Positions 60,893-64,000 of a DNA stretch of 64,000 bases are shown here, one piece after another. The notes under the pieces are model-generated. The model ran no database searches. It had not been told where the DNA came from and was given only the letters and a program-made list of their open reading frames with translations. Position 1 is the first letter of the stretch. Each line of letters starts with the position of its first letter. The translations under genes were made by a program, and so were the position numbers. Source of the DNA: Selaginella moellendorffii (taxonomy: Eukaryota > Streptophyta > Lycopodiopsida > Selaginellales > Selaginellaceae); the NCBI RefSeq assembly GCF_000143415.4, contig NW_003314370.1, forward strand, positions 273,546 to 337,545. Direction: 5' to 3'.

Positions 60893-61960
60893 ATGCCAGC
60901 ACACGCGGGATTACCAGACGCTCTTTGGTTCTATATCTTGTCCAAGCTACTGGACGTTGAATCGCTAGTTCGAGCGTGCCTTGTTTGCAAGGAATGGAAT
61001 ACGTTTATTCGTGGAGATGGCAGCCAGATCAAGCAGAGGTGTAATTCTCCACTCTTGTTCCTTCATGTGGAATGGAGAAGGCTAGCGTGTTTCAACCCTA
61101 AAAGTGGCAAGATTTACAATCCTAACACTTTTTTTTTACCACCTGAACTGTCATTTTCGCCATCAAGCATTCCAGTGGCGAGCTCAAATGGTTGGGTGCT
61201 GTGGAGGTACATAGAAGAAGAGATGGTCTCTTTGGTGATAAACAATCCCTTGGTACCATCCAGCTCAGTGAAGCTACCACACTGCCGAGGAATAGACAGA
61301 TTTTGGATTGAGCCTGAGAACTTCGCCATGCTTGCGGCAAAAGACGGCAGCAGCTTTTGCTTATCTTTTGTCAATGTTGATAAGATTTATGCGTATGCTT
61401 CTGCGGTTGGCCAAAACGAGTGGAAGAAGGTTAATAAGAATCTAAGATGGAGGAGACATAGGATTGCATGGACTGATTTTGAGCACTGCCACATCTTAGG
61501 GCAAAACGGCCATTGGGTTTACAAGCCTCAAACTGGTGAATGTGTGCTTGTGGGGAAAGTTGAAAGTTTGGAGGTTTATGCGAATGGTTTTGGATTAGTC
61601 TCATTGAGAGGAGAGCTCATCACTATGAGATCTGTCAGGAAGTCCATGCGTTTATCACTGGTAAAAAGTGTTGACGGTTTTGTAAAAGAGGAGGTAAAAT
61701 GGGATTCTGGGGCCGTAGTTATCCATGACGGAAAGAAAGTGTTTGTGTGCTTGGATGATGAATTCTACTTTCTTCCAGGGACAAAAGCACAGATGGTGCT
61801 TGATTTGAAGACTCAAGTGTGGAGGGTGGAAAAGTTTGTGATGCCAATTAAACTTAAATGGTGCCCACTAATGACCGAAACCGATGAAGCTCGGCCATGG
61901 CCAGAAAATTGGCCTACGTCACACACATTAGCATTTGTTCCTAATCCAAAACTTACTTAA
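60893..61960 (+). CDS. F-box protein, copy 1
   Basis: An intronless 355-residue protein with an N-terminal F-box (LPDALWFYILSKLLDVESLV then RACLVCKEWNTFI, residues 7-39), which should bind SKP1 in an SCF ubiquitin ligase. The rest looks like a plant F-box-associated or kelch-like propeller, with Trp and Gly at regular places (NGWVLWRYIEEEMVSLVINN, RIAWTDFEHCHILGQNGHWV, LKTQVWRVEKFV). The target is unknown. A second gene at 62702 is the same length and closely similar throughout, so this is a recent duplication. The start MPAHAGLPDAL puts the F-box at once at the N-terminus. It is followed by a relic of the metallophosphoesterase gene. Confidence 0.85.
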   Translation: MPAHAGLPDALWFYILSKLLDVESLVRACLVCKEWNTFIRGDGSQIKQRCNSPLLFLHVEWRRLACFNPKSGKIYNPNTFFLPPELSFSPSSIPVASSNGWVLWRYIEEEMVSLVINNPLVPSSSVKLPHCRGIDRFWIEPENFAMLAAKDGSSFCLSFVNVDKIYAYASAVGQNEWKKVNKNLRWRRHRIAWTDFEHCHILGQNGHWVYKPQTGECVLVGKVESLEVYANGFGLVSLRGELITMRSVRKSMRLSLVKSVDGFVKEEVKWDSGAVVIHDGKKVFVCLDDEFYFLPGTKAQMVLDLKTQVWRVEKFVMPIKLKWCPLMTETDEARPWPENWPTSHTLAFVPNPKLT

Positions 61961-61974
61961 ATTTGATAAAGTTT

Positions 61975-62352
61975 TCATTTTCGTCTAGGTCTTTGCCAGC
62001 GAAGAGATGAAGATCGATTTGTCGCATGGGCCGTTCAATCGTCACGGTGGTGATTTTGCTCATGAGCTACTCTCTTGGACCTCCTCGCGATGGAGTTGCC
62101 TTTGTACATTTCGAGTTGGGCAGGACGAGAGCTGGCTCAAGAAATCTATAGATCATAAAAAGACATGAGAAGTGAAAAAAAAAAGAAACCAAACCTGGCA
62201 AAACGGATCTACATAGAATGACATAGCTATTTTCATCTCAGCTGGGAACTTCCACACTTGCGGGGTGACCAGCAAAGCTGCTGTGTTAGTGGAAAACCAT
62301 GGAAGAACTTACCGAAAGAGAGCCGATTGCCACAAAGTGTGTTCTTCGATCT
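61975..62352 (+). pseudogene. Relic of the metallophosphoesterase gene, fragment A
   Basis: Pieces of the 5' half of the gene at 56838-59222 recur here in sense order on the plus strand with large gaps. Its leader end cattttcgtctaggt is at 61978-61992, the exon-1 string gtcgcatgggccgttca at 62023-62039, tcgtcacggtggtgatttt at 62039-62057, and exon 2 at about 62290-62341 (ggaaaaccatggaag and then agccgattgccacaaagtgt onward). The order matches the parent, but most of the sequence between is deleted. It cannot code the enzyme. Confidence 0.75.
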
Positions 62353-62579
62353 TCCTTTCTCAAGAGATTGGAGCTCCTAACCTGTACCTGCCAATGGATC
62401 TTAAGTTAAACGACAATCACCACAGTGGAGTAACTGGCGCTTACAAGAGCTTGGACAAGCTTGGCACTCGTTGTCACTTCTCCCTGCGGAAAACTTGCTT
62501 GATTCAAACATCCAAGCCTTCATAGCACAAATTCCTGGGCTGTGTTCCAAAAGATAAGTTTTAATTTATTTATGTCTTG

Positions 62580-62700
62580 TGGCTGAGCTGGCAGAGAGGG
62601 GATTCGTGTCATGCCACTAGGCGCGAATCTTTATATCATTTGCGAATATCCTCTACAATTAAAAGGTTATAAACATGTTATAAATCCTTTTCTGTACTCT
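62580..62700 (+). repeat. Possible tRNA-derived SINE head
   Basis: TGGCTGAGCTGG at 62580-62591 fits the RNA polymerase III A box, and ggcgcgaatct at 62620-62630 is a partial B-box match 40 bases on. There is no second copy in the window and no poly-A tail is clear, so this is only a candidate. Confidence 0.25.
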
Positions 62701-62701
62701 G

Positions 62702-63775
62702 ATGTCAGCAGACGGCGGATTACCAGACGCTCTTTGGTCCTATATCTTGTCCAAGCTACTGGATGTTGAAACGCTAGTTCGAGCGAGCCTTGTCTGCAAG
62801 GAATGGAATACGTTTATTCGTGGAGATGGCAGCCAGATCAAGCAGAGGTGTAATTCCCCGCTCTTGTTCCTTAAAGTGGAACTAAGAAGGCTGGCGTGCT
62901 TCAACCCTAAAAGTGGCAAGCTCTACAATCCCAACACTTTCTTTTTACCACCGGAAGTGTCAGTTTCGCCATCAAGCATTCCAGTGGCGAGCTCAAATGG
63001 TTGGGTGTTGTGGAGGTACTACACAGAAGGAAAGACGGTCTCTTTGGTGATAAACAATCCCTTGGTACCATCCAGCTCAGTGACACTACCACACTGCCCA
63101 GAAATAAAGCATGATTGGATTGAACCTGAGAACTTCGCCATGCTTGCCGCGAAAGATGGCAGCAGCTTTTGCATATCTTTTGTCGACTTTGACATCTTTT
63201 ATGCGTATTCTTATACTGCTGGTGGTGAGAACGAGTGGATAGAAGTTAATGGTCCAAACTGGAGGAGAAATAGGATTGCATGGACTGATTTTGAGCACTG
63301 CCACATCTTAGGGGAAAGCGGTCACTGGGTTTACAATCTTCAAGCTCGTGAATGTGAGCTTGTGGGGAGTTTGGAAAGTTTGGAGAATTACAAGTATGGT
63401 ATGTTTGGATTAGTATTGCTGAGAGGAGAGCTCATGACTGCGAGACCTGTGAAGAATTCTATGCGTTTATCACTGGTAAAAAGTGTTGACGGTTTTGTAA
63501 AAGAGGAGGTAAAATGGGATTCTGGGACGGTAGTCATCCAGGACAGGACAAAGAAAGTGTTTGTGTGCTTGGATGATGAGTTCCACTTTATTCCATGGAC
63601 AAAAGATTTAGTTCTTGATATGAAGACTCAAGTCTGGAGGGTTGAAGAGCTTGTGACGCCAATTAAATATAAATGGTGCCCGCTAATGATGGAAACGGAT
63701 GAAGCTCGGCCATGGCCGGAATATTGGCATACGTCACACACATTAGCATTTGTTCCTAATCCAAAACTTAATTGA
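62702..63775 (+). CDS. F-box protein, copy 2
   Basis: An intronless 357-residue duplicate of the gene at 60893. The F-box reads LPDALWSYILSKLLDVETLV then RASLVCKEWNTFI. The propeller part keeps all the same Trp/Gly positions (NGWVLWRYYTEGKTVSLVIN, RIAWTDFEHCHILGESGHWV, MKTQVWRVEELV), and both end in a block like SHTLAFVPNPKL. Differences gather in the middle loops (IFYAYSYTAGGENEWIEV versus KIYAYASAVGQNEWKKV), as in fast-evolving plant F-box families. Both copies are intact, so both may be active. The start ATGTCAGCAGACGGC is at 62702. The upstream 5' sequences of the two copies are mostly dissimilar. Confidence 0.85.
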   Translation: MSADGGLPDALWSYILSKLLDVETLVRASLVCKEWNTFIRGDGSQIKQRCNSPLLFLKVELRRLACFNPKSGKLYNPNTFFLPPEVSVSPSSIPVASSNGWVLWRYYTEGKTVSLVINNPLVPSSSVTLPHCPEIKHDWIEPENFAMLAAKDGSSFCISFVDFDIFYAYSYTAGGENEWIEVNGPNWRRNRIAWTDFEHCHILGESGHWVYNLQARECELVGSLESLENYKYGMFGLVLLRGELMTARPVKNSMRLSLVKSVDGFVKEEVKWDSGTVVIQDRTKKVFVCLDDEFHFIPWTKDLVLDMKTQVWRVEELVTPIKYKWCPLMMETDEARPWPEYWHTSHTLAFVPNPKLN

Positions 63776-63794
63776 AATGAAGTGGCAATAATTC

Positions 63795-64000
63795 TCTCAA
63801 GAACCCTAAAATATTTTTCAGGTTATGGAGGCGCTTAAGAAATCGATCTTTGTCGCCTCGCACCCGATCCTGGCGAAGAGCGCGAGCGGGATGCCACTGG
63901 GCCGTTCAGATCTCCGATCTCCATGTGAGTGTTTTTCATCCAAATCGAGCGGAAGTCTGGCCTCGCGGCTTTTGGCGCTCGTCCGGCCTGCCCTGGTGCT
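63795..64000 (+). pseudogene. Rearranged copy of the metallophosphoesterase 5' end (runs off the window)
   Basis: The leader 'ctcaagaaccctaaaatatt' and the ATG (63825) of the gene at 59222 are repeated here on the plus strand. Next, 63835-63892 matches the opposite strand of that gene (source 59132-59190), and from 63897 the match goes back to the sense strand (gggccgttcagatctccgat onward). A 10-base loss follows in the EDLEIL codons. From ATG 63825 a frame stays open to the window end, reading MEALKKSIFVASHPILAKSA, but the SDLH metal motif is out of frame. The rest of the copy lies outside this window, so it is either a pseudogene or a new chimeric gene. Confidence 0.8.

Overview
The window is plant nuclear DNA and looks like a lycophyte of the Selaginella type. 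The evidence is a set of plant-only gene families (PIF-type bHLH, PIN auxin carrier, germin-like protein, lipid transfer proteins, PICKLE), many very short GT-AG introns of roughly 45-80 bases, tight gene spacing, and three PPR genes without introns, one of them ending in a complete DYW domain. The species is inferred; the gene content and intron style are read from the sequence.

Layout. 0.6-5.9 kb: a PIF-like bHLH factor, then a degenerate DEAD-box-like protein. 5.9-13 kb: a repeat block with an LTR element that carries only a gag-like coiled-coil ORF riddled with stops, followed by a broken Ty3/gypsy RNase H-integrase relic. 13.2-14.5 kb: two secreted lipid transfer proteins. 14.6-19.5 kb: a SpoU-type RNA methyltransferase converging on a plasma-membrane H+-ATPase. 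20.1-26.1 kb: a PDS5 cohesin cofactor with AT-hooks and a Tudor-like domain. 26.6-27.3 kb: a germin-like protein. 27.3-31.1 kb: an AT-rich stretch with no gene seen. 31.7-34.2 kb: a canonical PIN carrier. 34.7-47.3 kb: a group mostly aimed at organelles (NusB-like protein, PPR protein, chloroplast SecA, small membrane protein, DUF4336 protein, PPR-DYW protein). 47.4-59.2 kb: a kelch protein, the CHD3 remodeller PICKLE, a PPR gene starting 51 bases from it, and a metallophosphoesterase membrane protein. 59.2-64 kb: a CT-rich tract, a small frameshifted ORF, and two duplicated F-box genes, each followed by a scrambled relic of the metallophosphoesterase gene.

The genes do not form one pathway. 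Themes are organelle gene expression and protein import (SecA, NusB-like, PPRs, methyltransferase), chromatin (PDS5, PICKLE), and auxin, light or wall physiology (PIN, PIF, H+-ATPase, germin-like, LTPs). The most unusual points are the retroelement whose stops nearly all fit C-to-T changes in Gln or Arg codons, the mosaic metallophosphoesterase relics with a micro-inversion, and the very tight head-to-head and tail-to-tail gene pairs around 55-57 kb. Exon joins were made by eye from GT/AG signals and reading phase.
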